The notes beneath the pieces are model-generated. The model was not told the DNA's origin, searched no databases, and worked only from the letters and a program-made list of their open reading frames with translations. From NCBI GenBank assembly GCA_036265535.1, contig DATAOV010000083.1:1-57531 (forward strand): 57,531 nucleotides of DNA. The letters run 5' to 3'. This document shows, piece by piece, positions 42,982-50,371 of the stretch. This DNA comes from AC-32 sp036265535. GTDB taxonomy: Bacteria > Actinomycetota > Thermoleophilia > Gaiellales > Gaiellaceae. The translations under genes were made by a program, and so were the position numbers. Position 1 is the stretch's first letter; the number at the start of each line of letters is the position of its first letter.

Positions 42982-43848
42982 ATGCGAACTACCTGGAGCG
43001 GATCCCTCAGTTTCGGCCTGGTAACGATCCCAGTCGGGCTCGCGCCTGCCACGGCTCCGAAGGCTCGCGCCTCGGACGTCTCGTTTCGCACGCTGCACCG
43101 CGAATGCAAGACGCCGATCAAGCAGAAGCGCTGGTGCCCGGTACACGAGCGCGAGGTTCCGTCCGAAGAGCTCGTGAAGGGCTGGGAAGTCTCGAAGGGC
43201 CAGTTCGTGATCGTCGAGGACGCCGACCTCGAGGCAATCGCGCAACGCGACACCTCGCGTGCGATCGAGATCTCACGCTTCGTCCCGCTCGAGCAGGTCG
43301 ACCCACTCTACTTCGACCGCACGTACTTCCTCGCCCCGTCCAGCGCCGAAGCCCAGCGGAGGCCGTACGTGCTGCTACTGAGCGCGATGAAGGAGACGGG
43401 CATGGCGGCGATCGGCCGCATGGTCATCCGCGGCAACGAGAACTTCTGCCTCATCCGCGCGAAGGGCGACGCGCTCGTGCTCGAGACGCTCTTCCTCGCC
43501 GAGGACGTCAAGTCGCAGGCCGAGATCGACGAGGCGGTGGAGGAGATCAAGGTCAAGGAGCCCGAGCTCGAGCTCGCGCGCCAGTTGATCGACGGGCTCG
43601 TCGGCGAGTTCGATCCGACCGAGTTCCAGAGCGAGTACCGCCAGAACCTGCGTGAGATGCTGGAGGCGAAGCTGAGCGGCGAGGAGATCGTCGAGCCCGA
43701 GCCCGTGACCGAGGCCCCGGTGGTCGACCTGATGGAAGCGCTGAAGCGCAGCGTGGCGGCGACCAAGGGCGGTACGGAGGACGGCAAGAAGCCGGCCGCG
43801 GGCAAGAAGGCGGCTGCGCCGAAGAAGCGCGCCGCGGCGCGGAAGTAA
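42982..43848 (+). CDS. ku: Ku protein for non-homologous end joining
   Basis: Bacterial Ku binds DNA double-strand ends and recruits LigD. From ATG 42982 the protein is 288 residues (MRTTWSGSLSFGLVTIPVGL), the canonical start. The Ku beta-barrel covers about 1-250 (CKTPIKQKRWCPVH, PLYFDRTYFLAPS, VIRGNENFCLIRAKGDALVL). The C-terminal tail is Lys/Ala-rich (GKKPAAGKKAAAPKKRAAARK), as in many actinobacterial Ku proteins, where it aids DNA binding. TAGAAT (42962-42967) is a possible -10, and AAGG is a weak ribosome site. No ligD is in the window. It converges on a 56-residue gene with a 7-nt gap. Confidence 0.95.
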   Translation: MRTTWSGSLSFGLVTIPVGLAPATAPKARASDVSFRTLHRECKTPIKQKRWCPVHEREVPSEELVKGWEVSKGQFVIVEDADLEAIAQRDTSRAIEISRFVPLEQVDPLYFDRTYFLAPSSAEAQRRPYVLLLSAMKETGMAAIGRMVIRGNENFCLIRAKGDALVLETLFLAEDVKSQAEIDEAVEEIKVKEPELELARQLIDGLVGEFDPTEFQSEYRQNLREMLEAKLSGEEIVEPEPVTEAPVVDLMEALKRSVAATKGGTEDGKKPAAGKKAAAPKKRAAARK

Positions 43849-43855
43849 GTTCCGG

Positions 43856-44026
43856 TTAGTGCGGCTGGGCGACGGCGCCGAGCGCTTCGAGCTGCGCCCG
43901 GAAGAGCGTCTTGTCGATCTTGCCCTGGTAGATCGGGATGCCTTCCTCGAGGCAGAGGCGGATGACTTCGATGCGGTCGATCCCGAGCTCCTTCGACAGT
44001 TCTTCCGGCGTCAGGTGGTTCGGCAT
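43856..44026 (-). CDS. Small helix-turn-helix-like protein, 56 residues
   Basis: A 56-residue protein from ATG 44026, with GGAAGGAG 5 nt upstream. It begins MPNHLTPEELSKELGIDRIE and continues with VIRLCLEEGIPIYQGKIDKT. The pattern (helix, turn, second helix, then a beta-like IPIYQGKIDK wing) resembles the short winged HTH of MerR/excisionase-type proteins. No partner domain exists, so it may act as a small DNA-binding protein; this is inference. It converges on ku. Its leader holds a terminator-like hairpin 19 nt before the ATG. Confidence 0.75.
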   Translation of the reverse strand: MPNHLTPEELSKELGIDRIEVIRLCLEEGIPIYQGKIDKTLFRAQLEALGAVAQPH

Positions 44027-44044
44027 CTCGCTCCTTCCGGCATC

Positions 44045-44078
44045 AAAAAGCCCGCTTGCGCTACAGCGCCTGCGGGCT
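44045..44078 (-). terminator. Terminator-like hairpin in the leader of the 56-residue gene
   Basis: Read on the minus strand, AGCCCGC (44078-44072) pairs with GCGGGCT (44055-44049), and an inner GCGC-TGTA-GCGC stem caps it. TTTT follows at once (44048-44045). It lies between any upstream promoter and the ATG at 44026, so it would act as an attenuator. No minus-strand gene precedes it within the divergent gap. Confidence 0.6.
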
Positions 44079-44161
44079 AGTCGAGTGCTCCTCGTGGGTG
44101 TCCGACAGGAATCAGGGGTCCTGCCTCCCCGAACGATTCATTGCTCGAAGAATAATCGTCC

Positions 44162-45052
44162 GTGGTGACGGAAGCAAAGGTCGAGCTGCCCGGATTCGAG
44201 GACCGCCTGCTCGACGCTCACGGCTGCCGGCTCCGATACCTCGTCGCGGGCCGGGGCGAGCCGCTCCTGCTGGTACACGGTCTCGGCGGGGCAGCCTCGA
44301 ATTGGCTCGCCCTCGCGCCGCTGCTCCTTCCGGGGCGGCAGCTCCTCGTGCCCGAGCTTCCCGGCCACGGAGGCTCAGAGCCACTCCCGGCGGCTGCGAG
44401 CCTGAACGCCTACGCGGACCGGCTCGGGCTCGTCGTGGAACACGCACAGGTTGCTCCGACCGCGGTCGTCGGACATTCGCTCGGTGGCGCGATCGCGCTG
44501 CGCCTGGCGATCCGCCGGCCCGATCTCGTCGAAAGGGTCGTTCTGGCGAGCGCGGCCGGGATCACGTCGGGCACTCGCCGGTCGCGCTACGCCCTCACGA
44601 TCACGGGCCTGCTCAAGCCGGGCCGGCGGATCGCGCCGCACCGGCGGCGCGTGGCCCGCTCGCCGGCCCTGAGGACGCTCGTCTTCGGGCGCTGGGGCGC
44701 TGCCGACCCGCAGGCGCTTTCGCCGGAGGTGGTCGACGGCTTTCTGGCCGGGCCTGAGCGCCACACGGACACATTCAGCGCCGCGCAGGCCTTGATGCGG
44801 GACGACCCGCGGGCCGATCTCGACCGCGTTCGCTGCCCCGCGCTCGTGCTCTGGGGCGCACGCGACAACCAGCTCCCTGTCGCCGACGCTTTCGACTACG
44901 CGCGCCGACTCCGAGCACCCTTGCGGCTGATCGCCGACTGCGGGCACCTGCTGATCGGCGAAAGGCCCGACGCCTGCGCGGACGCGATCGACCGGTTTCT
45001 CGCGGGGGAACCGGCGGTTCCCCCGCGACTCGATCGGGGTGCCCAGATTTGA
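44162..45052 (+). CDS. Alpha/beta-fold hydrolase
   Basis: A 296-residue alpha/beta hydrolase. The oxyanion segment LLLVHGLGGAASNW, the nucleophile elbow GHSLGG (Ser about 104), an acid position in LVLWGARDNQLP and the His in ADCGHLLIGERPD make a complete triad. Substrate is unknown; such proteins are esterases, lipases or related enzymes. GTG 44162 has AATAAT 5 nt upstream (probably leaderless); GTG 44165 is an alternative. The last 19 nt are antisense to the 3' end of tRNA-Pro, and the last codons contain a 12-bp hairpin, so the C terminus (PAVPPRLDRGAQI) may be set by RNA constraints rather than by the fold. Confidence 0.9.
   Translation: MVTEAKVELPGFEDRLLDAHGCRLRYLVAGRGEPLLLVHGLGGAASNWLALAPLLLPGRQLLVPELPGHGGSEPLPAAASLNAYADRLGLVVEHAQVAPTAVVGHSLGGAIALRLAIRRPDLVERVVLASAAGITSGTRRSRYALTITGLLKPGRRIAPHRRRVARSPALRTLVFGRWGAADPQALSPEVVDGFLAGPERHTDTFSAAQALMRDDPRADLDRVRCPALVLWGARDNQLPVADAFDYARRLRAPLRLIADCGHLLIGERPDACADAIDRFLAGEPAVPPRLDRGAQI
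45001..45027. terminator. 12-bp perfect hairpin next to tRNA-Pro
   Basis: CGCGGGGGAACC (45001-45012) pairs with GGTTCCCCCGCG (45016-45027) around a 3-nt loop. It lies 6 nt after the 3' end of the minus-strand tRNA-Pro and inside the hydrolase coding sequence. There is no T-run. A role in tRNA 3' end formation is likely. Confidence 0.55.
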
Positions 45053-45107
45053 ACTGGGGACCTCTCCGACCCGAACGGAGCGCGCTACCAGGCTGCGCCA
45101 CACCCCG
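45034..45107 (-). tRNA. tRNA-Pro(CGG)
   Basis: A 74-nt cloverleaf on the minus strand. The acceptor stem is CGGGGTG/CACCCCG with discriminator A; the D arm is GCGC-AGCCTGGTA-GCGC. The anticodon stem is CTCCG/CGGAG with loop TTCGGGT, giving anticodon CGG (codon CCG, Pro). The T arm is CCCAG-TTCAAAT-CTGGG. All stems pair perfectly. The CCA end is not encoded. Its 3' part overlaps the hydrolase gene antisense. Confidence 0.96.
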
Positions 45108-45119
45108 AGCGGGGACAGG

Positions 45120-45266
45120 TTAGCGCCTGAAGAGCCTCCGCAGGCGCTCTCGTAGCGGAACGTGCGTGCGCTTTCTCGCGGCCGCTTCTCGCTTCGCCTC
45201 CTGCCTGACCCAGGCACGGTGGCGGGAGCTTCTCGTGCCGTACTTCGGCTTCCAGTAGATCGGCAT
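45120..45266 (-). CDS. Small basic protein, 48 residues (tentative)
   Basis: A 48-residue open frame starting at ATG 45266, directly after the stop of the MFS gene (TAGATG), so it would be translated by coupling. The product is strongly basic (MPIYWKPKYGTRSSRHRAWV, ending RERLRRLFRR) with a helical Arg/Ala/Lys-rich middle. It ends 12 nt before the tRNA-Pro gene on the same strand. No family is recognised. Arg/Lys richness alone could arise by chance in GC-rich DNA, so this call is modest. Confidence 0.45.
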   Translation of the reverse strand: MPIYWKPKYGTRSSRHRAWVRQEAKREAAARKRTHVPLRERLRRLFRR

Positions 45267-46499
45267 CTAGTCGATCTCCCGGATCTGGCGGGAGAGCAAG
45301 CCGGCTCCGACTAGGCACATCGAGATCACCGCTCCGGCGGCGATGATCGTCCCGGCTGAGAAGTAGTGGGAGACGGCGCCCGCGGCGAGCAGGCCGAACG
45401 GCGTCAGGCCGAACGCTCCGAACCAGTCGAGGCTGACGACGCGCGAAAGCATGTTCTGCGGCACGAGCTCCATCAGCATCGTCTCCCAGACGGCGACGCC
45501 GTAGCCGATGCAGATCCCCCTGCAGAACGAGGCGACGAGGGCGAGCGAGTACCACGGCGACAGCGCGAAGACGACGATCAGGAGGCTGTTCAGCATCCAG
45601 ATCAGGTACGAGATCAGCCCGCGCCGGCGCCTCGGGTTCATCTGGGCGAAGGTGATCGCCCCGACGATCATCCCGGCGCCGAGCATCGAGAAGATGACGC
45701 CGTATGCGCCCACGCTCAGGTGGAAGTGGTTGCGGACGAGCTTGGGCGTCAGGACCTGGATCGGCGCCCATTGGAACATGAGCACGAAGGCGAACAGCGT
45801 GATGGTGACCCACAACCACGGGATCGCGGTCACGTACCGGATTCCGGCCCAGATCTCGCGCAGCGTCCCGACGGACTCGGCCCGTTCTGCAACGCGGGGC
45901 CTGGTTGCAAAGACGAACCCGAACGAGATCAGGTACGAGAACGCGTTGAAGCCGAAGACGACGGTTGAGCCGGCGAACCCGTACATCAGGCCCGCGAACG
46001 TAGGCCCGATCAGCAGGCTGGCCTGCCGCGCCATCCCGATCAGCGCGTTGGCGGATCCGAGGCCCGGCTGCTCGACGACGAGCGGGACGAGTCCGCCCAG
46101 CGCCGGGGTGAAGAAGCCGGTGGCGAGCCCCTCGGCGAAGGCGAGTCCCGCGAGGATGCCGAGGCTGAGGTGGCCGCTGGCATCGACGAACGCGAGCGCG
46201 CCGATCACCCCGAAACGCGCCGCGTCGGAGACGAGCATCAGCGTGCGCCGGTCGTAGCGGTCGGCGAGGGCCCCGCCCAGGAGCACAGTCGAGAGAAGCC
46301 CCAGCCCTTGCAGGGTGAGCACGATCGCGAGCGAGCGGGCGGAGCCGGTGAGGGTGAAGGTCCGCCAGCCGAGTGCGACGACGAAGGCGGTGTCGCCGAG
46401 AAGCGAGATCGCCTGGCCGGTCCAGAGCAGCCTGAAATCACGGCTCTTGAACGCCTGCAGGAACCGCGCGCGCGAAGATCCGGTGGCGATTGCCTCCAT
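45267..46499 (-). CDS. MFS transporter (DHA3/EntS-like)
   Basis: A 410-residue membrane protein of the major facilitator superfamily with about 12 helices. The N-terminal segment FRLLWTGQAISLLGDTAFVV and the loop motif GGALADRYDRRTLMLVSD (motif A) match the DHA3-type exporters, a group that contains EntS and macrolide efflux proteins. It probably exports a small molecule by proton antiport; the substrate is unknown. The ATG at 46499 has TAGCTT 6 nt upstream, so the mRNA is probably leaderless. Only 22 nt separate it from the divergent nitrilase gene. Confidence 0.92.
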   Translation of the reverse strand: MEAIATGSSRARFLQAFKSRDFRLLWTGQAISLLGDTAFVVALGWRTFTLTGSARSLAIVLTLQGLGLLSTVLLGGALADRYDRRTLMLVSDAARFGVIGALAFVDASGHLSLGILAGLAFAEGLATGFFTPALGGLVPLVVEQPGLGSANALIGMARQASLLIGPTFAGLMYGFAGSTVVFGFNAFSYLISFGFVFATRPRVAERAESVGTLREIWAGIRYVTAIPWLWVTITLFAFVLMFQWAPIQVLTPKLVRNHFHLSVGAYGVIFSMLGAGMIVGAITFAQMNPRRRRGLISYLIWMLNSLLIVVFALSPWYSLALVASFCRGICIGYGVAVWETMLMELVPQNMLSRVVSLDWFGAFGLTPFGLLAAGAVSHYFSAGTIIAAGAVISMCLVGAGLLSRQIREID

Positions 46500-46505
46500 G
46501 GCAGA

Positions 46506-46515
46506 AAGCTATCCT
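46506..46515. promoter_or_regulatory. Overlapping divergent -10 elements
   Basis: TATCCT on the plus strand (46510-46515) lies 6 nt before GTG 46522. TAGCTT on the minus strand (46511-46506) lies 6 nt before ATG 46499. The two hexamers share 2 bp, so both genes may start leaderless transcripts from the same 22-nt gap, with -35 regions inside each other's coding sequence. Confidence 0.5.
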
Positions 46516-46521
46516 GCTCGC

Positions 46522-47358
46522 GTGTCCGACCTCCTTCGCGTCGCCTGCGTGCAAATGACGAGCGGGCCCGACAAGGCGGCGAACCTCGAGAGCGCCGAAC
46601 GGCTGGTGGCGCGAGCTGCCGCCACGGGAGCCGACGTGGTCGCCCTGCCGGAGAAGTGGAACGCGATCGGGAGCAAGGAGGTGCTGCACACGGCTGCCGA
46701 GTCGCTGGAAGGCGGCGAATCCGTCGCCGCGATGGCCGACTGGGCCAGGGGTCACGGGATCACGCTCGTGGGCGGGTCGATCTCCGAGCGGCGCGACGGG
46801 CGCGAGAAGCTCTCGAACACGAGCCTCGTCTTCGGGCCCGACGGCGAGCTGCTCGGCGTCTACCGCAAGATCCACCTGTTCGACGTCGAGGTCGGCGGTC
46901 ACGCCTACCGCGAGTCGGAGGCGGAGGAACCGGGCGAAGAGCCCGTGGTCGTGCGCGGCGAAGGCTGGCCGATCGGGCTGACCGTCTGCTACGACGTTCG
47001 CTTCCCGGAGCTCTATCGGATCCTCGCGCTCGAAGGCGCGGAGCTCGTGACGGTGCCGGCGCACTTCACGACGCCGACCGGTAAGGACCACTGGCAGGTG
47101 CTCCTGCGGGCGCGGGCGATCGAGAATCAGTACTACGTGGCGGCGCCGGCGCAGGTCGGCGAGACGCTACCGGGTAAGCCGGCGTACGGCCGTTCGCTGA
47201 TCGTCGATCCGTGGGGAATCGTGCTCGCCCAGGCGCCTGATGAGGAGACGGTCATCTCCGCAGAGCTCGACCGGGCGCGGCTGCAATCGGTACGCGAGAA
47301 GCTCCCTTCGCTCGCGAACCGCCAGGCCGACGCCTACCGGTGGCCGGCCCGCCTGTAG
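46522..47358 (+). CDS. Carbon-nitrogen hydrolase (nitrilase superfamily, Nit-type)
   Basis: A 278-residue hydrolase from GTG 46522 (MSDLLRVACVQMTSGPDKAA). The Glu-Lys-Cys triad is visible: Glu in VVALPEKWN, Lys in GVYRKIHLFD and Cys in LTVCYDVRFPELYR. The pattern resembles the Nit1/Nit2 branch (omega-amidase and deaminated-glutathione amidase), which repair or degrade amides. It is followed by the APH-like kinase (19-nt overlap) and a HAD phosphatase, a three-gene operon. The exact substrate is inferred only at branch level. Confidence 0.93.
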   Translation: MSDLLRVACVQMTSGPDKAANLESAERLVARAAATGADVVALPEKWNAIGSKEVLHTAAESLEGGESVAAMADWARGHGITLVGGSISERRDGREKLSNTSLVFGPDGELLGVYRKIHLFDVEVGGHAYRESEAEEPGEEPVVVRGEGWPIGLTVCYDVRFPELYRILALEGAELVTVPAHFTTPTGKDHWQVLLRARAIENQYYVAAPAQVGETLPGKPAYGRSLIVDPWGIVLAQAPDEETVISAELDRARLQSVREKLPSLANRQADAYRWPARL

Positions 47359-48152
47359 AGATCTCACACTGGCGCGCGACCGTCCTCGATCTCGTCGCCG
47401 AGTGCGCCGAGGAGTGGGGGTTGCGGGTCGCAGAGCCGTACGCGCCCGGGGTCGTGGGCCACGTGCTGCGCGCAGAGCTTCCTGACGGGACGCCGGCCGT
47501 GCTCAAGCTCTTCTGGCCACACCACGAGGCCGAGCAGGAGGCGGACGCGCTCGAGCGTTGGGACGGTGACGGTGCCGTCAGGCTCTACGCCCGAGACGAC
47601 GACCGCCACGCGCTGCTGCTCGAACGCTGCGAGCCAGGCACGTTCCTCGAGGACGGGCCCGACGCGCTCGGCGTGCTGGTCGAGCTTCTCCCGCGCCTCT
47701 GGACGAGTGGCGAGGGCTTCCGTTCGCTCTCGGAAGAGGCTGACTTCTGGCGCGACAACGACCTTCCCGGCGTCGAGGATTCGAGGCTTCGGGACGCAGC
47801 GGCGAACTACCTCGCCGAGCTCGCTCCGACCCAGGGCGAACAGGTGCTGCTCCACCAGGATCTGCACGGAGAGAACGTTCTTGCGGCCGAGCGTGAGCCC
47901 TTGCTCGCGATCGACCCAAAGCCTCTGGCCGGCGAGCGCGAGTTCGCCGTTGCGCCCATCGTCCGGTCGTCCGAGCTCGGGCATAGCAAGCGCGACGTTC
48001 TCTACCGGCTCGATCGGCTGACCGCCGAGCTGGGGCTCGACCGCGAGCGTGCGCGAGGCTGGACGATCGCGCAGACGGTGGCGTGGAGCGGCGGCAGCGA
48101 CTACATCGAGACGCACATGGAAACGGTGCAGTGGCTTCTGGAGGACGCGTGA
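47340..48152 (+). CDS. Aminoglycoside/hydroxyurea-type phosphotransferase
   Basis: A 270-residue small-molecule kinase resembling the APH(6)/hydroxyurea kinase family. Conserved are the ATP-site Lys in VLKLFW, the catalytic loop HQDLHGENVL (HxDxxxxN) and the metal-binding Asp in LLAIDPKPLAGE. Members phosphorylate streptomycin or hydroxyurea, but chromosomal members in soil actinobacteria may have other substrates, so resistance is not proven. GTG 47340 overlaps the nitrilase stop by 19 nt; its own end overlaps the HAD gene (GTGA). Confidence 0.85.
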   Translation: MAGPPVEISHWRATVLDLVAECAEEWGLRVAEPYAPGVVGHVLRAELPDGTPAVLKLFWPHHEAEQEADALERWDGDGAVRLYARDDDRHALLLERCEPGTFLEDGPDALGVLVELLPRLWTSGEGFRSLSEEADFWRDNDLPGVEDSRLRDAAANYLAELAPTQGEQVLLHQDLHGENVLAAEREPLLAIDPKPLAGEREFAVAPIVRSSELGHSKRDVLYRLDRLTAELGLDRERARGWTIAQTVAWSGGSDYIETHMETVQWLLEDA

Positions 48153-48838
48153 TCGAGCTGCGCGCCGTCCTCTTCGACGTCGACTTCACGATCGCCCGGC
48201 CGGGCCCTGAGCTCGGGCCGGAGGGCTACCGTCGGCTGGGCGCGCGCTTCGGGCTCGACCTCGATCCGGCCCGCTATCGCGAGGCCCGCGAGAACGCTGT
48301 CGAGGGCATCAAGCGTCATCCCGAGCTCGAGCACGACGAGGAGATCTGGGTGGCGTTCACCGAGCGGATCATCCGGGGCATGGGCGGCGACGCCGACTCG
48401 GCGTACGAGTGCGCGGTCGAGATGACGAGGGCCTGGGAACATGCGGAGCACTTCGAGCTCTTCGACGACGCCCTCCCGGTGCTGGGAGACCTGCGCGCCC
48501 AAGGGCTCAAGCTCGGGCTCGTCTCGAACACCGGTCGCAACCTCGACGAGTTCGTCGCGCATCACCGGCTGGATGTCGACGCGGCGCTCGGCTCCGGGGT
48601 CTTCGGGCGCACGAAGCCGCACCCGACGATCTTCCAGGCGGTCCTGGAGCTGCTCGAGGTCGAGCCCTCCGGCGCGGCGATGGTGGGCGACTCGCCCGAG
48701 GACGACGTCGAGGGAGCACGGGCAGCAGGCATCCGGCGAGCGTTCCTGCTCGACCGCGAGGATCGCTACCCGGAGCTTGACAACCGCTTGCCCGACCTGT
48801 TCGCGCTCCCCGCGGCGCTCGGCTTGCGGCCGAGCTGA
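48149..48838 (+). CDS. HAD-superfamily hydrolase (phosphatase-like)
   Basis: A 229-residue HAD protein from GTG 48149, overlapping the APH-like gene stop. Motif I is DVDFTIARPG (nucleophile and acid/base Asp), motif II is LVSNTGRN, motif III Lys lies in FGRTKPHPTIF, and motif IV is VGDSPEDDVEGA. The cap is alpha-helical (C1 type, about 20-95). Such enzymes remove phosphate from small metabolites. Last gene of the nitrilase operon; it ends 29 nt before the end of the convergent nucleoside hydrolase gene. Confidence 0.92.
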   Translation: MIELRAVLFDVDFTIARPGPELGPEGYRRLGARFGLDLDPARYREARENAVEGIKRHPELEHDEEIWVAFTERIIRGMGGDADSAYECAVEMTRAWEHAEHFELFDDALPVLGDLRAQGLKLGLVSNTGRNLDEFVAHHRLDVDAALGSGVFGRTKPHPTIFQAVLELLEVEPSGAAMVGDSPEDDVEGARAAGIRRAFLLDREDRYPELDNRLPDLFALPAALGLRPS

Positions 48839-48867
48839 GCGCGGTGACCGTCCGTACCCCGCGTGAC

Positions 48868-50283
48868 TCAGCGGCCGCGGACGACGGTGATCGGGCCGAG
48901 AGCCGCTGCGGCTTTGGACCCCGCGGTGCTGCAGATGAGAACGGTCCTTCCCGGGGCGAGGTACGCGACCCAGGTCATCCGACTGCGCGGAGGCGTCTCG
49001 CCCCTCATTTCGGGAACGAACCAGCTGGGCGTGCCGTGGTAGTCGCGTAGGTAGGGACGCAGGTCGGCGACCGTCTTTCGCTTGATCAAACGACCGACGA
49101 CGAAGCTCGACGTGCGCCCGCCTCGGTTGACCGTGTCGAACACGACCTCGCCGCTCGGCCCTCGGCGAGGACCCACGTACGAATGGTGGCGACCGTCGTG
49201 TGTGATCGTCGCGCCGGCGCGGGCCGGAGGGATGATGAATGCGGTCCCGCCCAAGAGCGTGTCCAGGAAGGCGTGCTCGAATGCCTGACGATTGGCCCGG
49301 ACAGCCACTCGGACCTCCGCACCGTCGGACGTCCGGATCGTACGGCCGTTGCTACGCGCGGCCGCGGTGCCGAGTGGCGCCATGACCACCCGGAGCCGCT
49401 CTTGCGTGAACACGAGGGCCGAGGGATCAGCCAGCGCGACGGCGGCGAGCGGGTCCCAGAAGTACTGACCGCCCGAGAACATGCCGGTCGACGCGAAGAG
49501 ATCCCAGGCTGCGGTGCCCGCCCTCGAGGCGTAGTGATAGCGCTGGAGAGCGGTCGCGAGGTAGATCGTGACTGGGACGTCGTTGGTCGCATCGAGCGGG
49601 ACGAGCGTGATCGGGAGGCCGCTCGAGAGCACCTTCTGGGCGGCGGCGGGGTCGACCCAGAGATTGAACTCGACGTTCTCGTGGCCCGGGCCGCCATTTC
49701 CCGGAACTCCGACCGCGCCGCCCATGACGAAGAGCGCCTCCAGCTTCGTCTTGACGAGCGGATCGTCGAGCAGCTCGGCCGTGTCCGTGAGCGGCGCGAG
49801 CGACAGGAGCGTCACCTTGCGCGCTGACGACTGGACCACCGCGCGCAGGAGGTCGACCGCGCTCCCGTGGTCGACGTCGCGCAGCGCCGGGTGGAGCTCG
49901 AGGCCGAAGAACGCGTCGGCGGCAGCTCTCCAGGGAGCCGGGAACTGGTTGAAGCCCGACAGCGGAGTCGGCCGGCCGCACGCCACGGGAACATCACCAT
50001 GGCCGGTGAGCGCGAGCAGTTCGAGCGCGTTCCTCGCTCCGGCGGGGCAGTGGGCGAGGCCGGTACCAGAGACGGTCACTGCCCGCACGTCGAGATCGGG
50101 TCGTTGAAGCAGGTAGAGCAGGGCCAGCACGTCGTCGGTGCTCATATCCGTATCCACGACCACCGGCGTGGGCAGCGCCGGCCCTGCACTCTTCGCCTCG
50201 CGCACGTTGGCAACTGTCCCAGCGCCTGCAGCGATCCCCAGCGCCAGGAGCACGGACGTCGTGAGCGTGATCAAAGACCGCAC
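48868..50283 (-). CDS. Exported inosine-uridine type nucleoside hydrolase
   Basis: A 471-residue protein of the IUNH family, which splits ribonucleosides into base and ribose. I start it at GTG 50283 because AGGAG lies just upstream and it opens a signal peptide (MRSLITLTTSVLLALGIAAG); ATG 50316 would add 11 charged residues. The calcium-binding N terminus is VVVDTDMSTDDVLALLYLL. The catalytic core spans to about residue 310, with YFWDPLAAVALADPS near its end. A C-terminal extension of about 130 residues is extra. It probably works outside the cell as a salvage enzyme. Confidence 0.9.
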   Translation of the reverse strand: MRSLITLTTSVLLALGIAAGAGTVANVREAKSAGPALPTPVVVDTDMSTDDVLALLYLLQRPDLDVRAVTVSGTGLAHCPAGARNALELLALTGHGDVPVACGRPTPLSGFNQFPAPWRAAADAFFGLELHPALRDVDHGSAVDLLRAVVQSSARKVTLLSLAPLTDTAELLDDPLVKTKLEALFVMGGAVGVPGNGGPGHENVEFNLWVDPAAAQKVLSSGLPITLVPLDATNDVPVTIYLATALQRYHYASRAGTAAWDLFASTGMFSGGQYFWDPLAAVALADPSALVFTQERLRVVMAPLGTAAARSNGRTIRTSDGAEVRVAVRANRQAFEHAFLDTLLGGTAFIIPPARAGATITHDGRHHSYVGPRRGPSGEVVFDTVNRGGRTSSFVVGRLIKRKTVADLRPYLRDYHGTPSWFVPEMRGETPPRSRMTWVAYLAPGRTVLICSTAGSKAAAALGPITVVRGR

Positions 50284-50371
50284 ATCTCTCCTCGCTTTCG
50301 CGTCTATCGCGAGCATCGAGAAGGAGATCGGGTGCTACATCCGGGTCACCACTGAGCGGGACGGACGAGAA

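Noticed and set aside
47340..48152. An acquired antibiotic resistance gene
   Set aside because: The APH-like kinase has the same base composition as its neighbours and sits in a tightly overlapping operon with no mobile element, so it looks like a native metabolic kinase. Resistance activity is not shown by sequence.
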